Of a DNA stretch of 35,235 bases, positions 7,941 through 14,831 are shown piece after piece (the stretch's first letter is position 1; the number at the start of each line of letters is the position of its first letter). The position numbers and the translations under genes were made by a program. A model generated the notes under the pieces. It was not told where the DNA came from, searched no databases, and saw only the letters and a program-made list of their open reading frames with translations. Source of the stretch: Methanomicrobia archaeon (GTDB taxonomy: Archaea > Halobacteriota > Syntropharchaeia > Alkanophagales > Methanospirareceae); NCBI GenBank assembly GCA_016930255.1, contig JAFGHB010000027.1, positions 1-35,235 of the forward strand. The letters run 5' to 3'.

Positions 7941-8025
7941 TACTCTCCCCGTCGGCTCGCCGCTCTGCCTGCAACTTCCCCTCTTCCTGCTCTCGCAGAC
8001 GGTTTTCCCCCTATGCCTCTGCGAA

Positions 8026-8034
8026 ATATTTAAA
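8026..8034 (-). promoter_or_regulatory. TATA box for aIF1A-RIO1
   Basis: TTTAAATAT on the minus strand, with a purine BRE-like stretch nearby, gives a leader of about 60 nt before the aIF1A ATG. It fixes the short start of that gene. Confidence 0.5.
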
Positions 8035-8077
8035 TTTAATGTGAATGTTATGAAAAACAAAGCAATAGAGTAATATT

Positions 8078-8088
8078 AAGTTTAAGCG
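8078..8088 (+). promoter_or_regulatory. TATA-like element for the GTPase operon
   Basis: AAGTTTAAGCG lies 41-52 nt before the GTPase start and diverges from the aIF1A promoter. It is the best TATA match in the gap. Confidence 0.35.
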
Positions 8089-8129
8089 AATCTTCGAGTA
8101 AAACGTATTATGTATGGTATAAGGGAAGG

Positions 8130-8864
8130 ATGGAAGACGTGATGAAGCAGCGGAGAAGGAGGAAGGGCATTTTAGCGCGGCTATTAAGGGTATTTTTCTT
8201 CAGGAAGGCAACGGCGCGGATAGGTATTTATGGCCCGCCAAATGCTGGTAAGACGACGTTAGCGAATAGAGTAATTCATACGTTTGTGGACGAGAACGAG
8301 GATATAGGGGTGTCTACGGACGTGCCCCATGAGACACGGAGAGCGATAAGAAAGGAAGGAGTGCTTATAGACCTGAAGGCAAAGGCGTTGCAGAACCCTT
8401 ACAGCAACGAGGCCACGGACTCATCTTCAACTTCGGATTCGAAGCCGCGTGAGTCGAAAGCGAAATTGAAGCTTGACATCGTCGATACGCCCGGTTTAGC
8501 GACGAAGATAGATTTTCACGATTTCCTGGCGTTCGGGTTAGACGAGGCGGAGGCGAAGAAACGTGCGAAGGAGGCGACGGAAGGCGTCATAGAGGCGATC
8601 AAGTGGCTCGACGATATTGATGGCGTTCTGCTCCTGATGGATGCGTGCGAGGATCCGTATACGCAGACGAACATCGTGATAATCGGGAATTTAGAGGCGC
8701 GGGGCATTCCCGTGATAGTGGTGGCAAATAAAATCGATCTCCCAGAGGCATCGCCACAGCGGATAAAGGACGCGTTTCCCCAGCACACAGTCATACCCAT
8801 CTCAGCATTGAAGGGTGAGCACATGGAGGACTTGTATGAGGAAATGGCGAGGAGGTTCAAGTAA
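8130..8864 (+). CDS. Era/Obg-like archaeal GTP-binding protein
   Basis: This small GTPase (244 aa) has G1 GPPNAGKTT (35-43), G3 DTPGL (119-123), G4 NKID (200-203) and G5 SALKG (225-229). A very basic N-terminus (KQRRRRKGILARLLR) could bind RNA or membrane. A Ser/Asp-rich stretch at about 92-112 looks disordered. The next two genes are the COG3365-like and Zn-ribbon proteins, and in many archaea the three lie together, pointing to a joint role. That role is unknown; ribosome assembly is a guess from the GTPase class. The purine run AAGGGAAGG abuts the first ATG, so translation may begin at Met5 (8142). Confidence 0.88.
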   Translation: MEDVMKQRRRRKGILARLLRVFFFRKATARIGIYGPPNAGKTTLANRVIHTFVDENEDIGVSTDVPHETRRAIRKEGVLIDLKAKALQNPYSNEATDSSSTSDSKPRESKAKLKLDIVDTPGLATKIDFHDFLAFGLDEAEAKKRAKEATEGVIEAIKWLDDIDGVLLLMDACEDPYTQTNIVIIGNLEARGIPVIVVANKIDLPEASPQRIKDAFPQHTVIPISALKGEHMEDLYEEMARRFK

Positions 8865-8901
8865 CCGGAACGCGAAAAAGAGGAGAGTGAGAGCGTAAAC
8901 G

Positions 8902-9234
8902 ATGGAAATAAAAATGGATCTGATCTCTGAAGATAAAATAAATTCGATGGGCTCGATGGAGAAGCTGCGATTTATACTGGATGGGGTGAAGTCAGGTAAC
9001 ATCGTGATATTAGAAGGCGGTCTGAGTACGGAGGAGCAGATGCAGCTTATAGAGCTCACCATGGCAGAGGTGGACGATGATTTCCCGGGCATTGAGATCG
9101 GGGGCTATCCGGCGAAGCGAGGTTTTCTCAATCTGAGGAAGAAGACGCGACTCACCGTCATCGGGCCTGCGAAGGTGATGCGCACGATAAAGAAGGACAA
9201 AGACCTTATAAGCACGGTCGTTTCTGCAGTTTGA
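8902..9234 (+). CDS. DUF2073/COG3365-family archaeal protein
   Basis: The 110-aa protein matches a conserved archaeal family of unknown function. It has MDLISEDKINSMGSMEKLRFILD, then an alpha/beta domain containing VKSGNIVILEGGLSTEEQM and GIEIGGYP, ending TRLTVIGPAKVMRTIKK. No catalytic motif or membrane segment is visible. It lies 37 nt after the GTPase and 47 nt before the Zn-ribbon gene, the usual order for this trio. A purine-rich GGAGAGTGAGAG precedes the start. Family assignment is from recall of conserved context; function is not claimed. Confidence 0.8.
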   Translation: MEIKMDLISEDKINSMGSMEKLRFILDGVKSGNIVILEGGLSTEEQMQLIELTMAEVDDDFPGIEIGGYPAKRGFLNLRKKTRLTVIGPAKVMRTIKKDKDLISTVVSAV

Positions 9235-9281
9235 ACCGAACCGACTGAACTGAACTGAATCGAATCAAACCAAAAAGCAAA

Positions 9282-9620
9282 ATGCATAAATGTCTGAAAT
9301 GCGGGACGAAGTTTGAGAAGATAACGGAAGCGATGTTGAAGGGCTGCCCGAACTGTGGCGGCAAGCTCTTTCTTTACCTGAAGGACGTCGAGGACATAAA
9401 TGCGGCAGAGCTGGTGGATCGGATACAAATAGAGGAGCGGGAGCCCGTAGAGGGCGAGCGGATAGAGAGCTTACGGATCCTGAGTCCCGGCGTCTACGAA
9501 CTCAATCTGGATGCACTGTTAGAGCGCAAGGAGATCGTCATGCGGCTCAAGGAGAACGGCACGTACGTCGTTCCGTTACCCGCGCTCTTCAAGAAGAAGA
9601 AAAAGCAGCAGAAGCGGTGA
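9282..9620 (+). CDS. Zn-ribbon protein (COG3364-like)
   Basis: The 112-aa protein starts with a zinc ribbon formed by C4-C7 and C22-C25 (CLKC, CPNC). It continues with the conserved ESLRILSPGVYELNLDALLERKEIV block and ends in a Lys-rich tail (KKKKKQQK), suggesting nucleic-acid contact. It is the last gene of the GTPase/COG3365/Zn-ribbon trio. The 47-nt leader is an odd run of GAAC/TGAA-like steps and has no Shine-Dalgarno, so translation must be coupled or leader-specific. The biochemical role is unknown. Confidence 0.85.
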   Translation: MHKCLKCGTKFEKITEAMLKGCPNCGGKLFLYLKDVEDINAAELVDRIQIEEREPVEGERIESLRILSPGVYELNLDALLERKEIVMRLKENGTYVVPLPALFKKKKKQQKR

Positions 9621-9831
9621 TTTTCTTATAACGGCTAGGCAGACGGATTTGTCTGCGGGACGGACGTTCCTACGTCTTCATCTGCCAGCGGCACGCAGTT
9701 TTAAACGGTAACGAGCTGACTAACTAACGAGCGACGGTAGTAGTTACCGACCAGAGAGATAAGGTGGGCTGGCGAGCGGCAGACGGACTACGTAGTAGGT
9801 ACGAACCGGATAGTGCATGCGAACGGAAACG
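9621..9831. other. Convergent intergenic segment with dyads
   Basis: No gene is seen. It contains a 6-bp hairpin GCAGAC-GGATTT-GTCTGC (9639-9656), CGGTAAC (9706-9712) able to pair with GTTACCG (9743-9749), the palindrome ACTACGTAGT (9788-9797), and a direct repeat GGCAGACGGA at 9638-9647 and 9778-9787 that brackets the segment. A TATA-like TTTTAAAC lies near 9699. An RNA or a decayed small element is possible. Confidence 0.35.
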
Positions 9832-10125
9832 CTAAAGCTTCTTTTTGATCGCGGTAATTACTTCTTGTACTTTATCGGTCACCCAGTAGGTCCGTATCGC
9901 GCGGCCCTTCAACTTGGGCTTTGTCGAGAGTTCGTGCTTACTATTCACGAAGCCGTATTCCTCCAGAAGATCCAGATGGTAAGAAACAAGTCGTCGCTCT
10001 TCGCCCAGCGCTTTACTGATCTCGTTGATGTGCATTGGCTGCTTCAAGAGCAGTTCCACGATCCGAAACCGTATCGGATGCACGAGCACATGCGCTTCTT
10101 TTACTAACTTATCTTCTATTGCCAT
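9832..10125 (-). CDS. ArsR-like winged-helix regulator, copy A
   Basis: This 97-aa DNA-binding protein is a single winged helix. It begins EDKLVKEAHVLVHPIRFRIVELL, has the turn PMHINEISKALGEERRLVSYHLDLLEEYGFV, and ends with a basic wing and helix (KGRAIRTYWVTDKVQEV). No cysteine or histidine metal site of classical ArsR sensors is apparent. Copy C (18987-19280) has the same length and about 70% identity by eye, and copy B (18426-18842) is a diverged, partly duplicated relative. The ATG lies 24 nt after the TATA box, so the mRNA is probably leaderless. The target and signal are unknown. Confidence 0.85.
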   Translation of the reverse strand: MAIEDKLVKEAHVLVHPIRFRIVELLLKQPMHINEISKALGEERRLVSYHLDLLEEYGFVNSKHELSTKPKLKGRAIRTYWVTDKVQEVITAIKKKL

Positions 10126-10149
10126 ATTATAATTTTCCCTTAGTAGCAG

Positions 10150-10164
10150 TTATAAACTTTTCGC
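10150..10164 (-). promoter_or_regulatory. BRE/TATA of winged-helix copy A
   Basis: GCGAAAAGTTTATAA on the minus strand ends 24 nt before the ATG. The same element and spacing precede copies B and C. Confidence 0.65.
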
Positions 10165-10301
10165 TTTTAGTCGAGGGATATGATAAGGTATATCACATTG
10201 TTTCGCGTTTTTTGGATTTTTCAAAATTCGGTGCGTCGCTTCGTTTCGTGCATCGCGCGACCGTGTAGTGCAGTACGGTACAATCGACCAACGCGAACGC
10301 A

Positions 10302-10307
10302 AAAAAG
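10302..10307 (-). terminator. T-run after the small membrane protein
   Basis: Six T on the minus strand, 12 nt after the stop of the 65-aa gene, fits archaeal oligo-T termination. Confidence 0.4.
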
Positions 10308-10318
10308 ACTACGAGTGG

Positions 10319-10516
10319 CTACCGCTTTTTGTGTGTTCGATACCAGGTCAGGACAACGAATGCTACCGCCGCGCTGATAATGCCCGCGGGGATGCCGACG
10401 AAGAGCGAGAAGTAGATGATGTCTTCGAGGAGCCAGGCGACGGCGAGCATGACGATGATGAAGATCGCGATGGCAATTACGACTCTCAGTGCGATATTAG
10501 GGATAGTTCGCAGCAT
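10319..10516 (-). CDS. Small two-helix membrane protein
   Basis: The 65-aa product has two hydrophobic segments, roughly residues 9-29 (ALRVVIAIAIFIIVMLAVAW) and 36-58 (FSLFVGIPAGIISAAVAFVVL). A short acidic link (LEDI) joins them and the tail is basic (YRTHKKR). The layout is typical of a real small membrane protein, with the positive tail inside. GGAGAG lies about 9 nt before the ATG, and AT-rich TATA-like sequence lies further upstream (near 10555-10575). I do not recognise a family. It may be co-transcribed with the RelA/SpoT-type gene, which ends 79 nt upstream on the same strand. Confidence 0.6.
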   Translation of the reverse strand: MLRTIPNIALRVVIAIAIFIIVMLAVAWLLEDIIYFSLFVGIPAGIISAAVAFVVLTWYRTHKKR

Positions 10517-10595
10517 TTTGGTTTTCTCTCCGTTTACAACATTCAGGACGATTAAAATGATTTATTTGACTTATATTGACGTTAAAACTCAGTGA

Positions 10596-11615
10596 TTAAG
10601 GATTCCGCTCAGATAATACGATTCTGAACTTTTTTATCACATCACTACCCGGCCATCCTTTACGTACCTTCCAGTAATCGTCATTTGTTAGCTCCAAGAT
10701 TGTCCTTACAACACCGACTTGTGCCCATCTCCCTGCGGATTCCCCCCAATCCTCCCATCTTTTAAATGTTTGTACCTCTACTTGTGGCAACACGCCTTTT
10801 ACTTTCTCGAAGGCTTCCACAAGCTCTTTTATCGATACGTTATATTTCGTAAGTTCGTCGAGCAAAAGACTCGTCTCTTCAATAGATCCCTCTCTATCGG
10901 GGAAATAGAAGTCGAGAAAGGCTTGCAGACTATCGATATTCATCGGTTGACTAACATCGAATTGGCCACTCTCTTTAGCTCCCTCTGATAACAGAGATTC
11001 ACGATATTCTTCTTTGTCTTTCCACAGAGCATCGAATTGTTCGTCAGCCATCTCAAATAGGGCACTTAATCGATACAATTTGCGTTTGAATTGGTCTGGA
11101 ACATGTTCTTCCTTTTTATATGCAAGTTTGTGCTCGATATCAGCCCAGGCATGCATGAGAATTGTGCGCACTTGTACCTCAGCTTTGAGATTATCCAGAC
11201 CACGGTAGTTAGGTGCCCTTAGCCAATCCTTCTTTACCGTCACGATGAAATGAAGTGAACGATATCCAAATTTGTCGGGTTCCAATAGCTCTGCTTTATC
11301 TACAGACTCTTTAACGTCAAATTCACGGTTTATTATCTGTGATATTTTCTCCAAATCCGATGGGTAAAAGCATATAATCCTCAGACCGCAAATATCTTCT
11401 GTCTCTTTGAATGGGGCCTCATAACTCTTTCTTTGTATCTTATCATAGAAAGAGTCAAAGTCCTTGATCCTAAAAACAACATCGAGCACATCAATGCCCG
11501 CGTCATCAAGAAAATTCTTGAAAGCTTGCTGAAGATTCACCGCTAATCGCTCGTAATTCGGACATACATTTAGGTATTCACTTCTCAGAGCTTCTTTATC
11601 GGGTGGTTGTTTCAT
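10596..11615 (-). CDS. RelA/SpoT-domain nucleotide pyrophosphotransferase-like protein
   Basis: The protein (339 aa from this start) contains the RelA/SpoT synthetase fold of small alarmone synthetases, which transfer pyrophosphate to GTP/GDP or other nucleotides. Visible motifs are RIKDFDSF (49-56), DICGLRI (74-80), GYRSLH (117-122), EVQVRT (146-151) and HAWADIEHKLAYK (155-167), with the Tyr, Glu and His positions of the active site kept. There is no HD hydrolase and no TGS domain. The last about 150 residues are not recognised. An upstream TTG start at 11648 is possible, but GGAG lies 6 nt before the ATG at 11615. Classical ppGpp signalling is not established in archaea, so transfer from bacteria is likely. 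Product and target are unknown. Confidence 0.85.
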   Translation of the reverse strand: MKQPPDKEALRSEYLNVCPNYERLAVNLQQAFKNFLDDAGIDVLDVVFRIKDFDSFYDKIQRKSYEAPFKETEDICGLRIICFYPSDLEKISQIINREFDVKESVDKAELLEPDKFGYRSLHFIVTVKKDWLRAPNYRGLDNLKAEVQVRTILMHAWADIEHKLAYKKEEHVPDQFKRKLYRLSALFEMADEQFDALWKDKEEYRESLLSEGAKESGQFDVSQPMNIDSLQAFLDFYFPDREGSIEETSLLLDELTKYNVSIKELVEAFEKVKGVLPQVEVQTFKRWEDWGESAGRWAQVGVVRTILELTNDDYWKVRKGWPGSDVIKKFRIVLSERNP

Positions 11616-11648
11616 CGTTGTCTCCACAATAAAATTTGCCTCCGACAA

Positions 11649-11920
11649 TAAGGTTTATCTTTGAGTCCTCTATTCTGGAACTTTGTATATCTAACATAAT
11701 ACTTTAGGTCCCCCGTGTTTGTATCGTAATTACCAATATATATAGTTTTCCCTTTTGCTCAGAGTTTGCCGTGGAAGAAGCGAGAATGGGGTAAGCCTGA
11801 GCAACGTCGTTCCATGTGAGGTGCACCGGATACCCTGTCTAGTCGGCTTCACACATCCATCTACTACCAAAATCCGAAGTTTACTTAACGATGGGAACAT
11901 TTTCTTATTCTTAAGAAGGG
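11649..11920. other. Divergent gap between the RelA-type gene and alcohol dehydrogenase
   Basis: The gap is about 270 nt. A minus-strand TATA-like GATAAACC is near 11653-11660. A plus-strand AT-rich TATATATAG is near 11735-11745, far from the dehydrogenase start, and may be unrelated. No further gene or RNA is visible. Confidence 0.4.
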
Positions 11921-11932
11921 GTGATGGGAATG

Positions 11933-13069
11933 ATGATGTATGCGGTTCAACTGCCAAAGCGGGTTGTCTTTGGTGGTGGGATGGAGGAGAAGATAGGAGC
12001 GGAGGCGAAAGGATTAGGTGCAACCAAGGCGCTCATCGTTACCGATGAGACGATGCAAAGACTTGGTCTGTGTGGAAGGGTGGAAACGCCGTTAAAAGAG
12101 GTTGTGGAGGTTGACATTTTCGATGCAGTCGCGTCAGAACCGACGTTAGACGATGCGGAATTGGTTGCCAGCGCAGCAAGGGCGGATTACGACATGATTG
12201 TGGGCGTTGGAGGCGGAAGCGTGCTGGATATGGCGAAAGTCGCTGCGGCTGCGGCGGCGAACCCAGAGCAGCAAGCGAGCGATTTTTTGGGTGCCAATAA
12301 GATTGCCAAGCCCAGCGTTCCGAAGATTTTTATTCCCACAACTGCAGGTACCGGTGCCGAAGCTACACCGTTCGCGCTCGTCATTGTGGAGGGTAAGAAG
12401 AAAGCGATAGCGAGCCCGTATAATCTCGCTGATGTCGTGTTTATCGATGCCGCGTTCACCGCGACCATGCCGCCCAGAATAACCGCTTCGACGGGCATGG
12501 ATGCCTTGAGTCACGCGGTAGAAGCGTTCCTCTCACTGGGCGCGAACCCGTTAACCGACTCGTTTGCGTTGGAAGCAATACGGAAGATCACGGACAATTT
12601 AGAAGAAGCATTCGTGCACGGTGATAATCTGGATGCGCGTTTGAAGCTCTCGTTAGCAGCGATGCTCGCAGGTATGGCGTTTGGCAATGCGGGCGTCATC
12701 GCGGGTCACGCAATCGCGCATACGCTCGGAGCACGGTACAAAATCCCGCACAGCGTATCTGCCGCACTCGCTTTGCCCTATGTGATGGCGTATAATGCAC
12801 CCGCGGTAAAGGAGAAGCTGGCGAAAGTTGCACGAGAGCTGGGCGAGCCAGGGCTGTCCGAAGAAGAAGCTGCTTCATGGACTGTTGCACGTGTTAAGAG
12901 CCTGCTAGAGAAGCTTGACCTGCCAACGGGACTTTCAGATGTAGACGTGCCGAAGGAAGATCTGCCTGCACTGGCCGACGCGGTGGTAAAGGAAAAGGGC
13001 TACTTAGCGCGCAATCCACGCGCAGTCGAGCTTGAAGACGCGGTAAAAATCCTCGAAGGGATGAGATGA
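11933..13069 (+). CDS. Iron-containing (group III) alcohol dehydrogenase
   Basis: The enzyme interconverts alcohols and aldehydes or ketones with NAD(P). It opens with QLPKRVVFGGGMEEKIG. The nucleotide-binding GGGSVLDMAK and PTTAGTGAEATPFAL segments follow. The Fe ligands are in MDALSHAVEAF (Asp and His) and GHAIAHTLGARYKIPHS (first and last His spaced 14 apart, as in FucO). Length (about 378 aa) is normal. The frame is open to a GTG at 11921, but GGGGTGAT at 11918-11925 looks like the Shine-Dalgarno, favouring an ATG at 11930, 11933 or 11936. Substrate is not predictable. The gene stands alone between oppositely transcribed units. Confidence 0.93.
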   Translation: MMYAVQLPKRVVFGGGMEEKIGAEAKGLGATKALIVTDETMQRLGLCGRVETPLKEVVEVDIFDAVASEPTLDDAELVASAARADYDMIVGVGGGSVLDMAKVAAAAAANPEQQASDFLGANKIAKPSVPKIFIPTTAGTGAEATPFALVIVEGKKKAIASPYNLADVVFIDAAFTATMPPRITASTGMDALSHAVEAFLSLGANPLTDSFALEAIRKITDNLEEAFVHGDNLDARLKLSLAAMLAGMAFGNAGVIAGHAIAHTLGARYKIPHSVSAALALPYVMAYNAPAVKEKLAKVARELGEPGLSEEEAASWTVARVKSLLEKLDLPTGLSDVDVPKEDLPALADAVVKEKGYLARNPRAVELEDAVKILEGMR

Positions 13070-13160
13070 TGCGGTAGGTAAATAAACTTCGGCTCGTAAC
13101 TTCGGAATTCATCCATTCATCAGGAAAGAGCTTGAGCGGTTACGGCACTCTAGCTAGAAC

Positions 13161-14678
13161 TTAGAGTAACTCTTCGATCATTCGCGCATATGCCGGTCGC
13201 GTAATAAAGATACCGATCACAAGTCCAACGATGGTGACGATCGCAAAACCGCGCAGCGTGCCGAGCGCCAGAAGTGCAAGCGCGAGCATCGCCACGATGG
13301 TCGTCGCGGCAGAAGCGAATATGATGCCGAACGCAAATGAGATCCGTTTGCGATACATGCTCACCGAGGAGCGGCCACCTGAAATCACTTCGTCTGAGAT
13401 GATCACCAACTGGTCCACGCCCGTGCCGATCACCGCGATGATTCCCGCTATGCTTGGCAAATCCAACTGCCAGTTTATCGCCGCAGCAAAGCCCAGTATC
13501 AGGATCACCTCGCTCAGCAGCGTGAAAAAGAGCGGTAAAACGATCTTTCCTTCCTGATAGCGCAGGAAGACAACAAGTGCAACGAGCAGGAGCGCAGCAA
13601 AGCCCGCAATTAATGATCCCTCCTTGAATTTCGCGCCCAGATACGCAGGCACTTCTCCGGAACCGATTATTTCCACGTTTACCGGCAGCACGCCCGCTTT
13701 TAAGTGGATAATGAGCTCTTTCGCTCGTTCGAATCCTTCGTTTTCTACCCCCGTTTCCGCACGTAATGCGTACGCCGGCTTCGTCTTTAAGTCCTGCGCC
13801 AATTCAGGCGATAACGGCGCGCTGTAAATCACCACATCGTCAAGCAGCATCGCGAGCTCGTGGTCGGTTGGGTTATCGGTTGCGCCGTATTCCAGTGCGG
13901 CCTCTTGTAATGCGGTCGCCCCCTTTTCGGTCAGCGTAAAAGCAGCGCCCCATGGTGAATTTTCGCTCTCTCGCACGGGCATTGTCCCGACGCTCTTGCT
14001 CTCGATACCTTCGCTGCCAAAGACGACATGTGCCGTGATATTCTCAATCTCCTCGAATCGCATTCCTTGCTCTAAGTCGCTCCCGATGCCCGCCGTCTGG
14101 ATCCGTATCTCGAACTTTCCCGGCTTGCCTACTATAGCCTTTGCCGTTCCGATGTCCACACCCGCGAGATCAACAAGAATGAAATTGTTACCTACCGTTC
14201 GTATGTTCGTATCCGCTAAGCCGAGCAAATTGAGCTTGACGTCTATTATTCGCCGTGTCTCGTCGCGCGTCTCTTGTGTTACGCCCTCTTCAAAGAAGTC
14301 CGTGCCATCCACCCTCGTCACTAAACTGCCGCCTATCTCCTGCAAAACGTTCACGAGCTCATCCTTCGAGACGCTCTTCCGTATCTCATAGACCGAGACA
14401 TCTTCACCTTTGTAATAAACCACCTCGGCATTCAGCTCCTGCTCAAGGAAATCGGCCACTTCGGGCGCACTTATCGGTGCGTCTATACCTGCGACCGTAC
14501 CTTCTAATTTCAACTGCAGCCAGGACCCGCCTACCAAATCCAAGCCGTATCGCAAATTACCGTTGATACCTGCATCGGCAGGTGGCGCAGGATAAGCATA
14601 AATGAGAACCAAAGCCACTAAAACGGTTAAAATCAACGCAATTACTCGTATATCCTTTAACAATCCATTCCCATTCAT
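13161..14678 (-). CDS. secD: Protein-export membrane protein SecD
   Basis: SecD works with SecF to help protein translocation through SecYE using the proton-motive force. The protein (505 aa from this start) has one N-terminal membrane helix (VIALILTVLVALVLIYAY), the D1 motif GLDLVGG at 45-51 and a large extracytoplasmic domain. Five C-terminal helices follow, starting GSLIAGFAALLLVALVVF. The AIIAVIGTGVDQLVIISDE segment is the conserved fourth-helix block. The frame runs open to 14747, but the TATA (14751-14758) and a GGGAG 5-6 nt before the ATG at 14678 fix the shorter start. Archaeal secD usually follows secF; no secF is present next to it here. Confidence 0.94.
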   Translation of the reverse strand: MNGNGLLKDIRVIALILTVLVALVLIYAYPAPPADAGINGNLRYGLDLVGGSWLQLKLEGTVAGIDAPISAPEVADFLEQELNAEVVYYKGEDVSVYEIRKSVSKDELVNVLQEIGGSLVTRVDGTDFFEEGVTQETRDETRRIIDVKLNLLGLADTNIRTVGNNFILVDLAGVDIGTAKAIVGKPGKFEIRIQTAGIGSDLEQGMRFEEIENITAHVVFGSEGIESKSVGTMPVRESENSPWGAAFTLTEKGATALQEAALEYGATDNPTDHELAMLLDDVVIYSAPLSPELAQDLKTKPAYALRAETGVENEGFERAKELIIHLKAGVLPVNVEIIGSGEVPAYLGAKFKEGSLIAGFAALLLVALVVFLRYQEGKIVLPLFFTLLSEVILILGFAAAINWQLDLPSIAGIIAVIGTGVDQLVIISDEVISGGRSSVSMYRKRISFAFGIIFASAATTIVAMLALALLALGTLRGFAIVTIVGLVIGIFITRPAYARMIEELL

Positions 14679-14750
14679 TTCCGTCTCCCTTCTATCCTCT
14701 GTTTCCGCTCCATCGCTATGAGTAGTGCTAATAAGCAGAAGGAACAATTA

Positions 14751-14758
14751 CATATAAA
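14751..14758 (-). promoter_or_regulatory. TATA box of secD
   Basis: TTTATATG on the minus strand lies 72 nt before the ATG, giving a leader of about 50 nt that contains the Shine-Dalgarno. The presence of this promoter separates secD from nrdJ. Confidence 0.5.
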
Positions 14759-14831
14759 TCTCGCTTTTGTGACACCAACACCCCCTCGGCGGATCAGAAA
14801 ACGACTAACCAATCAGATCACGAGCAGAGCG

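Noticed and set aside
7941-8060. 40-residue N-terminal extension of aIF1A
   Set aside because: The promoter lies within the extension and the protein would be longer than the archaeal family.
14679-14747. 23-residue N-terminal extension of SecD
   Set aside because: A TATA box lies directly upstream of it and a GGGAG Shine-Dalgarno precedes the inner ATG at 14678.
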